NCBI GenBank assembly: GCA_027422505.1
Contig: JAPQWV010000354.1
Location: forward strand, 124,001-188,000
Reading direction: 5' to 3'
From: Craterostigma plantagineum
Taxonomy: Eukaryota; Streptophyta; Magnoliopsida; Lamiales; Linderniaceae
Length of the DNA: 64,000 nucleotides
The notes beneath the pieces were generated by a model. It was given only the letters and a program-made list of their open reading frames with translations. It was not told where the DNA came from and made no database searches. The position numbers and the translations under genes were made by a program. Below are positions 44,444-55,228 of the stretch, piece after piece (position 1 is the first letter of the stretch; each line of letters starts with the position of its first letter).

Positions 44444-47440
44444 TGTGGCGCCCCGCCATCTACTAACCTTTCTAACGTTATCTTACGTGACTAAATATAA
44501 TATAAAGTAAACAATACGCGAAAATGCGTATTAAATTTTTCCTTTTATATAAAGGAATTCATTATGTACATGCTCAAAATATCGCTCCAACCCTATATAC
44601 AAGGGAAGTGTATAAGTGCGAAGCAAAAGAAACCCTAACGCCCGGCCACACAGGTCGCATCCATGTACACACCACCCCCAAAAGTCGTTGGAAGCTTCAA
44701 AAGGTAAGCCTTGCCATCAAACGATCACGTACCGTGGTCGCGTGCACCTACAACACATAAACTAAGGGTGAGCTATAAAGCTCAGTAAGTAGGAATATGC
44801 AATGTCGTGGACGTGAAAACCCCGCAAAGGCATCCGCGCCAATGCATCCCACACCTCGTAAATCAAACTCAATCTCATATCTCTCAGGGCCCTCGGCTAA
44901 CTTGCTATGCACCATAAAGAGCTCTAATCCAACATGGATAAACGTGGCAGCGACCTACGCTGGGTAGCCTACGCTAGGTTTTCCTAGGTCGCACCCTCCC
45001 AGGTCGTCCCCTCTGCCGTGCGGTAGCCCACGCTCGTAGCCTACGCTGGTTAGCCTACGCTAGGGTTCCCCCCTAGGTCGCTCCTTCCCAGGTCGCACCC
45101 TCCAGGTATCCCTCCGCTATCAGGGCATCAGCCAAATAAAATAAATAGGGCAGAAGCCCAAATAAATATATAATATAATCGACGACGCACCACGCCGTCA
45201 TGGTGCCACAGAAGTAGCCCTGACTCAACGGCGAGTCGACATCAAATGCCTATATCGGCAAATATCATTCGCCCTCGGGCGATAAATACTGTGCACGCTC
45301 ATCTCACATAAACCCCGAATGTCTCGTGCATGCACATGGATATGCAACGTGAATTAATATCGTAAGCACTTACCATGCAGAAGCATGTCAAATAATTCAT
45401 GTAATAATATAAACACCCAAGCACATAGTCACGTAAGCACATACAAATAAACATGTGTTGTAGTTGAAATTCCCACTTACCTGGTATCCTTAGTTATTAG
45501 CTTATCGTACTGTAAATTGCTAACCTTCGAACCCTAAATATTGAAACATATAAAATTAGGGTTTGTTAGTCTAATATAATTTCACGAAATTGGCTTAATT
45601 TGAATACCCTAATTTTAACTTATAAATTACGAAATCCTAAACTATAGAACTTTAACCTAGACTAAGAAATATTATTTTGGAGATAGATCTTGAGTGGAAT
45701 TGTGAAATGCTATTGATATAAATCTCGGCATGTTATCAATCTCGACATATATAAGCTATGGATATCGAACTACATAAATAAATCTCTGACATAGTTGATA
45801 AATCTCGATATGAATCTCGAGATGTGTCAAGTTATAACAAAAGTCGAAAGGTAAAATGTCGAAATATGTTACGTAAGGATTTCGATACTACATATGAAAA
45901 TCTCGATATGTATCTTAAGATAGATTTCGATATCCATCATAAAACTAAATTTCGGTATAAATCTCGACATTGTAATCAAAATATCGAGATGTATGTTAAG
46001 CTCTTACAAATGTCGAGATGTTAAAACAAGATGTCGATATGGAATAGGTTTCGAAGTTGTTTTCAACATCAATTCTCGACATTACACTCTTACCTCGACA
46101 TTTGATTAGTCAATACACTAAGATTTCGAATTAAATAATGCACAAAGATGTCACAGATTTCGAGATGTATGCTTGGGAATATAACCAAGATGTCGAGATG
46201 TTATTATGTATAGAAATTTCGATGTTTCTTCAAGATTACTAAAAGCAAAATTCCTATCCATACGAAATAATAAATTCAAGTCTTTTCCCTAAAACAAACT
46301 CGACATCTCTTCAATCCACCCGAGAATTACCTAAGTGAATGCTCAAAATTTCAGACCCTTAGAGCTTTTGTCTATACGAATATTGTTTTTCCTACAAAAA
46401 TGATTTCAACTTGATTAACCTTCAGACTTAAGCACATATGAATCTAAGCGGTTGGGTTAGCACAAACTTAAACCTAGAAGTTAGGGTTTTCAGAATAAAA
46501 ATTTATCTCTAACCTCTTGAATACGAGAATTCTTATTGAAAAACATATGAACTAATAAGGATCAATACTAAATTAGGTGTCCAAACTTACTTCCCACCCG
46601 AAGAGTTGTCCTAAATCGTTCTTATATCTAGTTTACTCATAATTCGTCTAAATAAAATCCCCCAAGCTTAAACCTATACAAACCGTAAACACAAACGCAA
46701 CCTTTGGTGTTTAATATTCTCTAATACACATGAAGATAAAAGATAGTTATGATAGAAATTATACCTCTTAGCTTTGTGCGAAATTCAATACAGCTCTTAG
46801 TTCTTCTTACTCCAAGTTTTTGATGGTTTATGTTTATTGAATTGGAGTTTTCATTCTTTATCCTTAAAGGTGGCGTGTTTGAGTAAACAATTAGTATTTA
46901 TCAAGGCCTTATCCTTATTCTATTTTTACCTTACTTTAGTTTACCTTCTAGCTTAAGTAATCGAAGTTTATCATTTCATTCGAAATCCGCTATGGTTCTT
47001 TGATTTCGATATTTCAAGTAATTACCTATCGAGATTTCTAAATCTCGAGACTAAGAGACTCTACAATTGATTTCTTTCGATGTTGGTTATTTTCGATCTT
47101 CATCTTATCGACTTCCCCTTGCAACTATAAATTTCAAGGTTGATTAATCAGTACCAAGATTGCGAGATGTGTTTCGAATTCATTCCTACCAATTCATGTT
47201 TCCAGAATATAATATCAACACCTAATTTACTAAATTTTCTAGGTTAGCATGCCATGTATTAGAAACCCTAAAATAAATAACCATCCTAAATTAAATTAAT
47301 TCATATATGTCATGTTAGCATATAACATGAAATCATTTAAGCACATGAAAATCACAAAACATGTCTCATGCAGTCACGTAAGTCACATAATATATATGCA
47401 TATTTATTGGCCAACTTACGTGCGAGACCCGGGTATTACA
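44444..47440 (-). repeat. Element C 5' LTR
   Basis: 2997 bp, partner of 36793-39797. Open frames within it recur in both LTRs and lack any protein signature. Confidence 0.9.
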
Positions 47441-48109
47441 GGAAATGTACGAGGCCGCGCGGATTCGCGCACAGATAGAAAAAGGGCGGAGTAGACTTAA
47501 GTTGAAACTGAGAGAGAACAAGTTCTACAGAGGGTCTCCCACCTGCAGCGGTGACCAGGACATAGAAAGCTACCAACTGACGAATAGAGGAAGGACTGAA
47601 TTGATTCAGAGGTACACGATAAGCCTGCAACACTACAGCCAAAAAGGGGTGAACTGGAAAACGTAGACCAGCCCTTACTTGACTCTCCTAGAAAGCAAGG
47701 GCTGGAGAAGGCAGAAAATTGGCACGCTGATTAGGGCTTGGAACGGAAACATGAAAGTCAGGACCGTGAAAACCTTCAGGGACTAACTTTTCTAAGCGTC
47801 GATAGGTCGACTTAGAGGCGCCAAACATCTTCCAATCGTCCGTCACTGCACTGGTCACGCCGGCCCCTTGCTAACGGGTCCGACGGGACGAAGACGAACC
47901 AGAAACTGGCCGTGCCGGTGGTGGCACGGCGGAAAACGTGTCTGCCGGGGGATGAGAGGAAGAAGTTTGGGGAAAATCGGGAAGCGCCGCATCTTAAGAC
48001 GAGGCCTTGCACTTCGCCCCCCTTTGGGTGGCGACACCGGGCATGGCAGTGGACGCGGAGACGCCCAGCGACGACGAGCGTGCGTTCTCAGAGTCGGTAC
48101 TATCAGGCA
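47441..48109 (-). pseudogene. Element A antisense ORF, N-terminal part
   Basis: Minus strand. Starts ATGCCTGATAGTACCG at 48109 (MPDSTDSENARSSSLG). The frame has stops (near 48000 and 47870), then reads RRLEKLVPEGFHGPDFHVSV, FPVHPFLAVVLQAYRVPLNQ, FSPSSIRQLVAFYVLVTAAG and PPFFYLCANPRGLVHFL up to the C insertion. It is the conserved gypsy-type-transposon domain also seen in B. Upstream (48110-48470) a leader with CTTCTTCAG|GTATCG suggests a 5' untranslated intron. Confidence 0.75.
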
Positions 48110-48541
48110 TGTCTTCGGCGCGAAAAAGGGGGAAATAGGAGAACTAAGGGCAAATCGACGAAGATACAAGAAATAAGTGGAGAGGAAAACGGGACGATAC
48201 CTGAAGAAGTCGTAGATGGGGAAGAAGTTGGGGCGCTGCGCAAATTCTGGGCACTGTGCAATTGAGACGAAGAGGCGATGGAAACCCTAAAATGGCGATT
48301 GAAGTTCTTTTTCTTTCTGATAAGTATGGAGGACGATTTCGAAAAGGGGGAAAAGAATGATGGAAACTGCCTCGAAAATTTCAAAAAACAAAGGGGGAAG
48401 AGACAGGGCTAAACACGTGTCACCCTGAGGATGCTCTTTTCCTCTGCGACATGAGCAAGACCCGTCCAATCGAAGTAAATGCAGTGCAGGTTCATTAAGG
48501 AGTCCAGAAGCACTAAAAGGGAGGAATGCTCTCTCAAGTGT
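48110..48541 (-). promoter_or_regulatory. Probable leader/promoter region of A's antisense gene
   Basis: Lies between the antisense start codon and the hairpin/polypurine tract. Its minus strand is pyrimidine-rich, like the corresponding stretch of B (26447-26867), and contains a possible leader intron donor. Promoter activity is inferred from position only. Confidence 0.4.
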
Positions 48542-48592
48542 ACTCCGAACTGTAATACTTGGCGTATTACACTTCAGAGTAGGGGGACTGGA
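48542..48592 (+). promoter_or_regulatory. Element A polypurine tract with adjoining hairpin
   Basis: ACTCCGAACTGTAATAC ... GTATTACACTTCAGAGT (48542-48580) pairs at 15 of 17 positions around TTGGC. It runs straight into AGTAGGGGGACTGGA and the 3' LTR. Confidence 0.8.
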
Positions 48593-49297
48593 TGATAGGG
48601 GTAACCTTTAGCCCAGAATTCCTCCTAACCTGACTACCTGAAGATAGTGACTTAGCGGACATATTGACAGATGGGGTGAACCTCTAGGTATCTGTGACTA
48701 TGTACGGAAAAAGTAGACGGGTGCTGACGGGGAAATAGTCTAGGCGGGAAATATTGGACCAAGCCAACCAAGGGACACGTGGGTCATTGTGAGTGGTCGA
48801 CATTGTGAGCAGAAAGGAGGCGCGCCAGTCTGACATCCGTACACCTGCAGGTGCTGTCTCTCCTATGTGGTACTAAACGTCACCATCATGTGGTCCCGTA
48901 GGACTTCCAGCTGGGACGACAAAGAGAAAACGGGCATATGTGAATAAAAGAGGATCAGAGAGAGAAAGAGAAGGGACAGATTCAATACGAGGCACAAAAT
49001 ACTTAGAGAAAACACTGTATTCATCTTCTTCATTCTCTTTTCCGCCATTAACAAACTGTAATGAGCGAAGTGAGCTTGAGTGTGTATTCCCGACTGTGAC
49101 TAGTGGACACTATTTCCGGCGGCCCGTGGACGTAGAACACCTGTCCGAACCACGTAAATCTGTGTCTCTGTCATTTCTTTCTTTCTCGGCACTAAAATAC
49201 AGATCCTAAAAGACACCCAAAACACGAGTCCTAGCCCGTTTCACCCATCACCATTTTTCCGGACAAAATACTGTTGATCGGGGTCGTACCCGCATCA
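48593..49297 (+). repeat. Element A 3' LTR
   Basis: 705 bp, uninterrupted copy of the LTR split at 9412/18157. TGATAGGGGTAACC to GTACCCGCATCA. Confidence 0.9.
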
Positions 49298-49302
49298 CCC
49301 AC

Positions 49303-49861
49303 AAATTTGCAATGACCACATGAAAGTGATGGTCCACCATATAGATTTTCTTCGCGAAAGTAGGGGAAATTTTAATACTTACATATCGGAAATTGGATAG
49401 CAAGGAGATAATTATATACTAGTAATGTAGCACAAATGAATGTGTTACTATTTTGAATATATGATTTAAATAATATGTTTTAGTATTTTAATGACAAATT
49501 GTAATTAAGATGAATTTGTGGAAAATTTTAATTTATTCATTAGTCAAATGGTAATTAACATGATATTGACACACCAAATAGCAGTTATTACTTGTGTTCT
49601 CCCTTAAATAGACTAGTACTTTCTGCACACTCTATGTGTGTGCTTAAAATATAATTATTCCAATTTTAATTTTGAAATTTATAAATTATGTTTACTAGAT
49701 GAAACATACATTTTATATATAAAAGAAAAATAATAAGTAGGAGTATAAGTATAATAACTAAAAATTGATGGGTTAAATATGATAATTATTTAATTAATAA
49801 AAGTAGAAATAAAGGGGTTAAATTGTAAATATTTTATAGACCAAAATAGCAGTTAATAGCC
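49303..49861. other. AT-rich intergenic DNA right of element A
   Basis: No gene or structured repeat recognised. Confidence 0.5.
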
Positions 49862-49869
49862 ACTATCAC

Positions 49870-50368
49870 TAGGCAGGGCAATGGGTTTTTAATATTCGGG
49901 TAACGGCGGGTATCGGGTCTTACAGGATTCAACCCGGCCGGGTCCGGTCGGGTCTCGGGTCCGGTCAAACCCGCCCCGAGGCCCGACCCGGTTGGTATTT
50001 TATGTAAATACATATATTATTTATATATAATTATATAAATTTATGTAAATATATATATATCTATAAACATGTATTTACATATATTTTTTAATTTATAAAC
50101 ATATTTATATATTTATAAATAGAAACATGTTTATAATATTATAAATATGTAATTGTATAAATATATATCAAACTAAAACTTAAAAAAAATTAAAAAAATA
50201 AAGCAACCGGGTCTCGCGGGTTAGACCCGCCAGACCCGATTTATTCGGGGTTCGGGACGGGGCGGGTTTTTAGCGGGTTGGGTCGTGTCTCGGGTCCTTT
50301 GAAAAATAAATGGGGCGAGTCCCGGGTCCGGGCGGACCCGATTCAGGCCCGCCCCGTTGCCATCCCTA
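49870..50368. mobile_element. hAT-type MITE (CCCGACCCGG-rich ends)
   Basis: Ends TAGGCAGGGCAATGGG and, in reverse, TAGGGATGGCAACGGGG. The flanks ACTATCAC (49862-49869) and ACCATCAC (50369-50376) give a 7/8 match to an 8-bp duplication, the hAT signature. GC-rich subterminal blocks surround an AT-rich centre. No coding capacity. Confidence 0.75.
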
Positions 50369-50376
50369 ACCATCAC

Positions 50377-50642
50377 CCTAATATAATAGAATAAATATAG
50401 ATAGATAATTTGGTTAAAGACACTTGTGTCATTCACGAGATATGTCTGCAAATCAAACAAGTGTGGGGTAGTAAATACTCATTTTCGAGAATATAAAATT
50501 CGGCAAATCTTAAAAAGTATCATATGCGTCCTGATTGATCTTAGTATCTAAGCTTGAGGGGTGAGTATAAATTGACCTTGGTCTGTCAATTTCACAAACA
50601 AATTAATAATTAAAGTTAAAAAATTGCCCACTATATTTTTAA
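50377..50642. other. Intergenic DNA
   Basis: Nothing recognised between the hAT MITE and MITE copy 2. Confidence 0.5.
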
Positions 50643-50651
50643 TTACTATTC

Positions 50652-51077
50652 GGAGTTTTTACACATAAATACTCATTTGAAATAAACTTGTACTTTAGTA
50701 CCCTGTCAGATTTTTTTTTATATGTATGGACCTAGTAGAATAAATTTTTGCAGATAGGTACCCGATCTGCCGCAGGTACGCCATACAACACATTTAGGTA
50801 CCCTATAGCAACGTATTGTGGTACGTCATACACTGAGAAAATGGTACGCCGTATTAGCACATTTAGGTACGCCATCTTTAACACATAAGGTAAGCCATAC
50901 AAACACATTTAGGTACCCTATAACAACGTGTTACGGTACGCCATACACACACAGGAAGGTACGACGTGACTGAAGAAACTGTAAACATTAAATCGGGTAC
51001 ATATCTGTAAAAATTTCTGACATGAGTACATACCTGTAAAAATTTTAGTCAAGTAGGTATTTATGTGTAGATGTCAC
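50652..51077. mobile_element. Mutator-type MITE, copy 2
   Basis: Inverted ends GGAGTTTTTACACATAAATA and, in reverse, GTGACATCTACACATAAATA. A perfect 9-bp duplication TTACTATTC flanks it (50643-50651 and 51078-51086). This copy best defines the family's borders. Confidence 0.85.
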
Positions 51078-51224
51078 TTACTATTCTTAGTTAATCACTA
51101 TCTTTAATTCATGTTGGTGCCAAAGAAGACAAGGTTTGAAAGTCGAACATGAAATAAAGTGAAGAGTGCGATTTAGGCTAATAAGCTACATTGTGGGGGT
51201 TAATGCTAATCTCTAGTACATGTT

Positions 51225-51914
51225 TGATGCGGGTACGACCCCGATCAACAGTATTTTGTCCGGGAAGAGTGGCGATGGGTGAAACGGGCTAGGACTTGCG
51301 TGTTTAGTGTCTTTTAGATTTATATTTAGGTGCTAAGAAAAGAAGAAGTGACAGAGACGCAGATGTACGTGGTTCGGACAGGTGTCCTACGTCCACGGGC
51401 CGCCGGAAATAATATCCACTAGTCACAGTCGGAAATACACCCTCGAGCTCACCCCACTCATTACAGTCTGTTAATGGCGTTAGAAAGAGTGAAGAAGATG
51501 AATACAGTATTTACTAAGTGTTTTGTGTTGAATCCCTTATCTTTTTCTCTCTGATCTTTCCTTATTCACATATGTCCGTCTCTCCTTTTCGTCCAACTGG
51601 CAGTCCTGCGGGACCACGTGATGGTGACGTTTGGTACCTCATAGGAGACACAGCACCTGCAGGCGTACGGATGTCAGACTGGCGCGCCTCCTTCTTACTC
51701 ACCCTGTTGACCATTCATGAAGGCCCACGTGTCCCCTGGTCGGCCAGATCCAATATTTCCCGCCTAAACTATTTCCCCCTCAGCACCCCTTTACCTTTTC
51801 CGTACATAGTCACAGATACCCAGGGGTTCGCCTCACCTGCCAATATGTCTGCCAAATCACTATCTCCAGGTGGTACGGTTAGGAGGAATGCTGGGCTTAA
51901 TGTTACCCCTATCA
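51225..51914 (-). mobile_element. Solo LTR of the element A family
   Basis: 690 bp, TGATGCGGGTACGACC to TTACCCCTATCA, closest to the A LTRs (shared CAACAGTATTTTGTCCGG). Flanked by a perfect ATGTT duplication (51220-51224 and 51915-51919), with no internal sequence beside it. It is the product of recombination between the LTRs of a lost full copy. Confidence 0.9.
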
Positions 51915-51919
51915 ATGTT

Positions 51920-52368
51920 CTTTAGTTGTTTTAGAGTTTTAGTAATGTTTCTTTTGGCTTTTTTTCTCCTTTGTTTCTTCGAGTGTGTTGGTTGTTTCTC
52001 TTTAGATGACAGTTTTATTCGTCTCGATATTCGATATTATCTTAGGAATCTCATGGGCTCTTTAGCCTCTTGTAAACCTATCTATACTATTATATTAATG
52101 GTGAGGGTCGGTTAGAAACTGCTTTTTGGTGTATCTATTAATCAATCAGAAATTTTTTCAAATTAAAAATTGACATAAAATAAAAAATAAATATTATATC
52201 ACGTTCTTTACCCTAATGAAACTGTCTATTCTATTTTTAGTAAAATACTTATTTTCCTAACTTAATATTAAAATCAAAATCAAAACAAACTCTTATCAAT
52301 TTTTCTTTTTATGCACAGAGGTAGGGTGCGCAACATATACTAATTTTAATTAATGAACTAACGTTTAG
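51920..52368. other. Intergenic DNA
   Basis: AT-rich. The short open frame near 51870-52115 is mostly solo-LTR edge and has no motif. Confidence 0.5.
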
Positions 52369-52377
52369 AAAAAAAAA

Positions 52378-52809
52378 GGGTCTTTACACATAAGTACTAT
52401 TTGGATAAAAACTTATAGTTTAGTAACCTGTCAGGATTTTTTTATATGTAGCTACCTAACAGAATAAATTTTTTGCACATAGGTACCCGATCCCCGAAAG
52501 TACACCATACAACACATTTTGGTACCCTATATCAACATGTTTGGGTACCCTATATAACAGAAAATGGTACGACGTATGCTATATTTAGGTACGCCCTATG
52601 TAACACACAGGTATGCCGTAGGTACGACGTATGCTATATTTAGGTACCCTATATCAACGTGTTATGGTACGCAATATACACACACGAAGGTACGACATGA
52701 CTAAAGAAACTGGTAAAAATTAAATTGGGTACCTATGTGTAAAATTTTCTGACATGGGTACCTATGTGTAAAAATTTTATCCAATTGGATATTTTTCTAT
52801 AGATTCACC
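52378..52809. mobile_element. Mutator-type MITE, copy 3
   Basis: Left end GGGTCTTTACACATAAGTAC; the right end is decayed (TTTTTCTATAGATTCACC). Nine A residues border each side (52369-52377 and from 52810), consistent with the 9-bp duplication of the family. Confidence 0.7.
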
Positions 52810-52819
52810 AAAAAAAAAA

Positions 52820-53232
52820 ATCATTAATTTGGGTAACCAAGTGATCGGCATATCAAACTCATTATGTACGTACATATATTTTCATAGGCTCAAAGTTGGG
52901 CCTAGATTATACAGATGGGTCATGGCCCATTTAACAGAAAATTTTTACATCAAACCCTAGTTCGTTGCCTTGGAATAAATTAATATACAAGTACCAAAAT
53001 TAATTTTTATTTTGGTGGTTATGATGCAAAAAGTTAAACTTTAGCTAAACAAAACACTTGATTCCCGCTGTTATGATCCGCGCGTACACCGCACTCTCCT
53101 CCTACACGCGTGCCCGACATTCTCAAAAAGCATTTCACTGCACCACTTTTGATTTTCTCGTTTTCGACTGTATGGATTTATAGTACTTCAAAGCAAATCA
53201 ACACTAGAAAAAAAAAACGCGCAGAAGAAAAA
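52820..53232 (+). promoter_or_regulatory. Upstream region of the DUF1218 gene
   Basis: Contains GGGCC/GGCCCA (52899-52931) and AAACCCTAG (52954-52962), a telo-box-like motif common in plant promoters, then a leader ending AAAAAATGG at the start codon. No definite TATA box is assigned; TTTATAG at 53176 is a candidate. Confidence 0.4.
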
Positions 53233-54260
53233 ATGGCCGAGGGAAAAGGGTCTTCGCTGGTCCATCTCCTCGTCATTGTGCTGAGCTTAATCGCATTTGG
53301 ATTCGCCATCGCCGCCGAGCAACGCCGCAGCACTGTAAGGATTTCCTTCCCTTTTTATCTTCTTAAACTATGTCTTTACTGTGTGAGATTGGAACTGAGG
53401 TCTCGCTAGGTTACCCTGCCTGAATCGGCGTCTTTTTATTTCCTTGTTCTATTCTCTTGCGTTATTCCCTTTTGTTCGCTGTAATTTTTCCTGATTTTTG
53501 CATTTCCGTGAATTGCGGATTTGTTTTCTTAGTGGGAGTGTTAGTGTGCAGTCAATCTGTTTGACAAATTGTCGCTGGAGATTAGCATCAAATCAATTGA
53601 GCTGTTCAAGTTCATACATTCTGTCTTACCTTTACACTGACTGAACTGAATGCACTGAGCTATTCATAAATCTGCTGCCTAACACCAATTTGCAGGGCAC
53701 ACTCCGCAAAGACGAAGCAACAAACCAAACGTACTGCGTTTACCACTCAGACAAAGCCACTGGCTATGGAGTTGGAGCTTTCTTGTTCCTCCTATCGAGC
53801 GAATCCCTACTAATGGCCGTCACAAAGTGCATGTGCTTCGGCAGGCCATTGTCCCCCGGGGGAAACCGTGCTTGGACCATAATCTACTTCCTCGGTTCTT
53901 GGTAAGAAAAAAAAAAAAAAAAAGGAGAGAAAGCGCAGTGCTTTTATCTGGACCCTAAATACATATGCCCATCTCCTTTGTAGGATGACCTTCATAGTTG
54001 CTGAGGCTTGCGCCATTGCTGGGGCCCGCACGAACGCCTACCACACGAGGTATCGAAACATGATCTACGCTGATGATTTCTCGTGCGAGTCTCTGAGGAA
54101 GGGAGTGTTCATCGCTGGGGCGGTTTTCGTCGTGGCTACGATGGTTCTCAACGTTTACTACTACGTTTACTTCACGAGGGCCACGGGCGGCGGGGCCCAC
54201 CAGCTCGATCGGAAGGTGGGCAGTGGTACTTCTTCGGTGGGTTTGTCGCGCAAGGTATGA
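53233..54260 (+). CDS. DUF1218 family four-helix membrane protein, 3 exons, about 194 aa, intact
   Basis: Exons 53233-53334, 53696-53901 and 53984-54260 join in frame at clean GT-AG sites (CACT|gtaagg, ttgcag|GGCAC, TCTTG|gtaag, tgtag|GATGACC). The start MAEGKGSSLVHLLVIVLSLI opens with a hydrophobic helix (signal anchor). Three further hydrophobic segments follow: GVGAFLFLLSSESLLMAVTK, WTIIYFLGSWMTFIVAEACA and GVFIAGAVFVVATMVLNVYY. Conserved cysteines occur in YCVYH, KCMCFG, EACAIAG and FSCESL. DUF1218 proteins are plant-specific, four-helix endomembrane or plasma-membrane proteins; some members influence lignification or vascular patterning. This start is chosen because it gives the usual length and helix 1. 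The C-terminus is short, Gly/Ser-rich and cytosolic-looking. No lesions seen. Confidence 0.88.
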
Positions 54261-55228
54261 TGGAATGGAAGTTTGATGTTGTTAGTGATATTTGGAGCTT
54301 CTTATGTTGTACCAATTGGCTGCTACAAGATGTTGGGCTGTGTTTGTCTTGAGTTTTTTTTTTTTTTAATTGTATTGTGCCTTTGATGAGAATAGTAAGA
54401 AATGAGTTCAAAATAATATTATAGTAAGGGTGAGAGGCTAGCTTAAACCGTCAAATGGTCTGAACTCTGAGATTGAAAAAATTAATTAATAAAATTGAAA
54501 AAATCAATTACTATCCTACTTTTATAATAAATCAAATTTTCTTTTTTACATATTTATAACCTACAAATTAAATTTGAATTATGATTTCTATGAAATGTTT
54601 TGCACTAAAATAAATTTAGTAAAAATAATAAACAGTACACGCATTTGAATGTGCATAAGTTACTAGTTTATTATTTGCTTGATTGTTTAGATAAGAGACA
54701 TGATTAGGCTTTGGCATGGAGATCGATCACTGCTTCATAGCAATAATAAAACGAATTCGACAGAATTATTACGGACGGTAAGTATAGTATTCAGATTGAA
54801 CCCCTCCATGATAAGTTCATGTTCATTAACATCTCAGTAATATATATTCAAATTAAGAATCTATAACATGAAGATCATTACTTCAGTAAAAGTCTCTATA
54901 AATTAATAGTATATCAACTAATAAATTCTCTAAAATAATAAAATATTTTGATCCCGACTTGGAGCTTTCTAAAAAATCACAAATTCGATAAGATAATAAA
55001 TATAATTTTGGAAATTCCTTTTACAAAGAGTAGGTCACATTAAAACTTTAACTTAATAATTCATAAAATCGATAAATTATTGCTTCCTTGTACGATCAAC
55101 ATTATTGATAAATTATTGTGCGTGACATAATTACATATAATATGAATATATATTCATTCCTGCTCTAATTGATGCATAGTACTAAGAGATAGCTTGCTAG
55201 TAATACGAATTTAAACATTCGGATTAAT
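54261..55228. other. AT-rich intergenic DNA between the DUF1218 gene and element E
   Basis: Starts with the gene's 3' flank (T-rich tract at 54354-54366). No gene, RNA or repeat structure recognised further on. Confidence 0.5.

Larger units (their letters stand above)
36793..47440 (-). mobile_element. Element C: Tekay/Del-like chromovirus (Ty3/gypsy) nested in A
   Basis: Two 3-kb LTRs (36793-39797 and 44444-47440), TGTGGCGCCCCGCC to GGGTATTACA on the + strand. A perfect GGAAA duplication flanks it (36788-36792 and 47441-47445). On the minus strand: 5' LTR, iMet-type PBS, gag with CCHC, protease, RT, RNase H, integrase, chromodomain-like tail, polypurine tract, 3' LTR. Very long LTRs and the chromodomain point to Tekay/Del. 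A handful of stops and frameshifts disable it. Confidence 0.9.
9054..49297 (+). mobile_element. Element A: old Tat-lineage Ty3/gypsy retrotransposon with three nested insertions
   Basis: Both LTRs start TGATAGGGGTAACC and end GTACCCGCATCA. The 5' LTR is 9054-9412 plus 18157-18499 (about 702 bp once insertion N and one TSD copy are removed) and the 3' LTR is 48593-49297 (705 bp). Flanking pentamers are CCCAA (9049-9053) and CCCAC (49298-49302), a 4/5 match. PBS, gag, protease, RT, two RNase H domains, integrase, an antisense ORF, hairpin and polypurine tract follow in Tat order. Without N, B and C the element would be about 10.9 kb. Coding regions carry many stops and frameshifts, so it is inactive. 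Confidence 0.88.
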
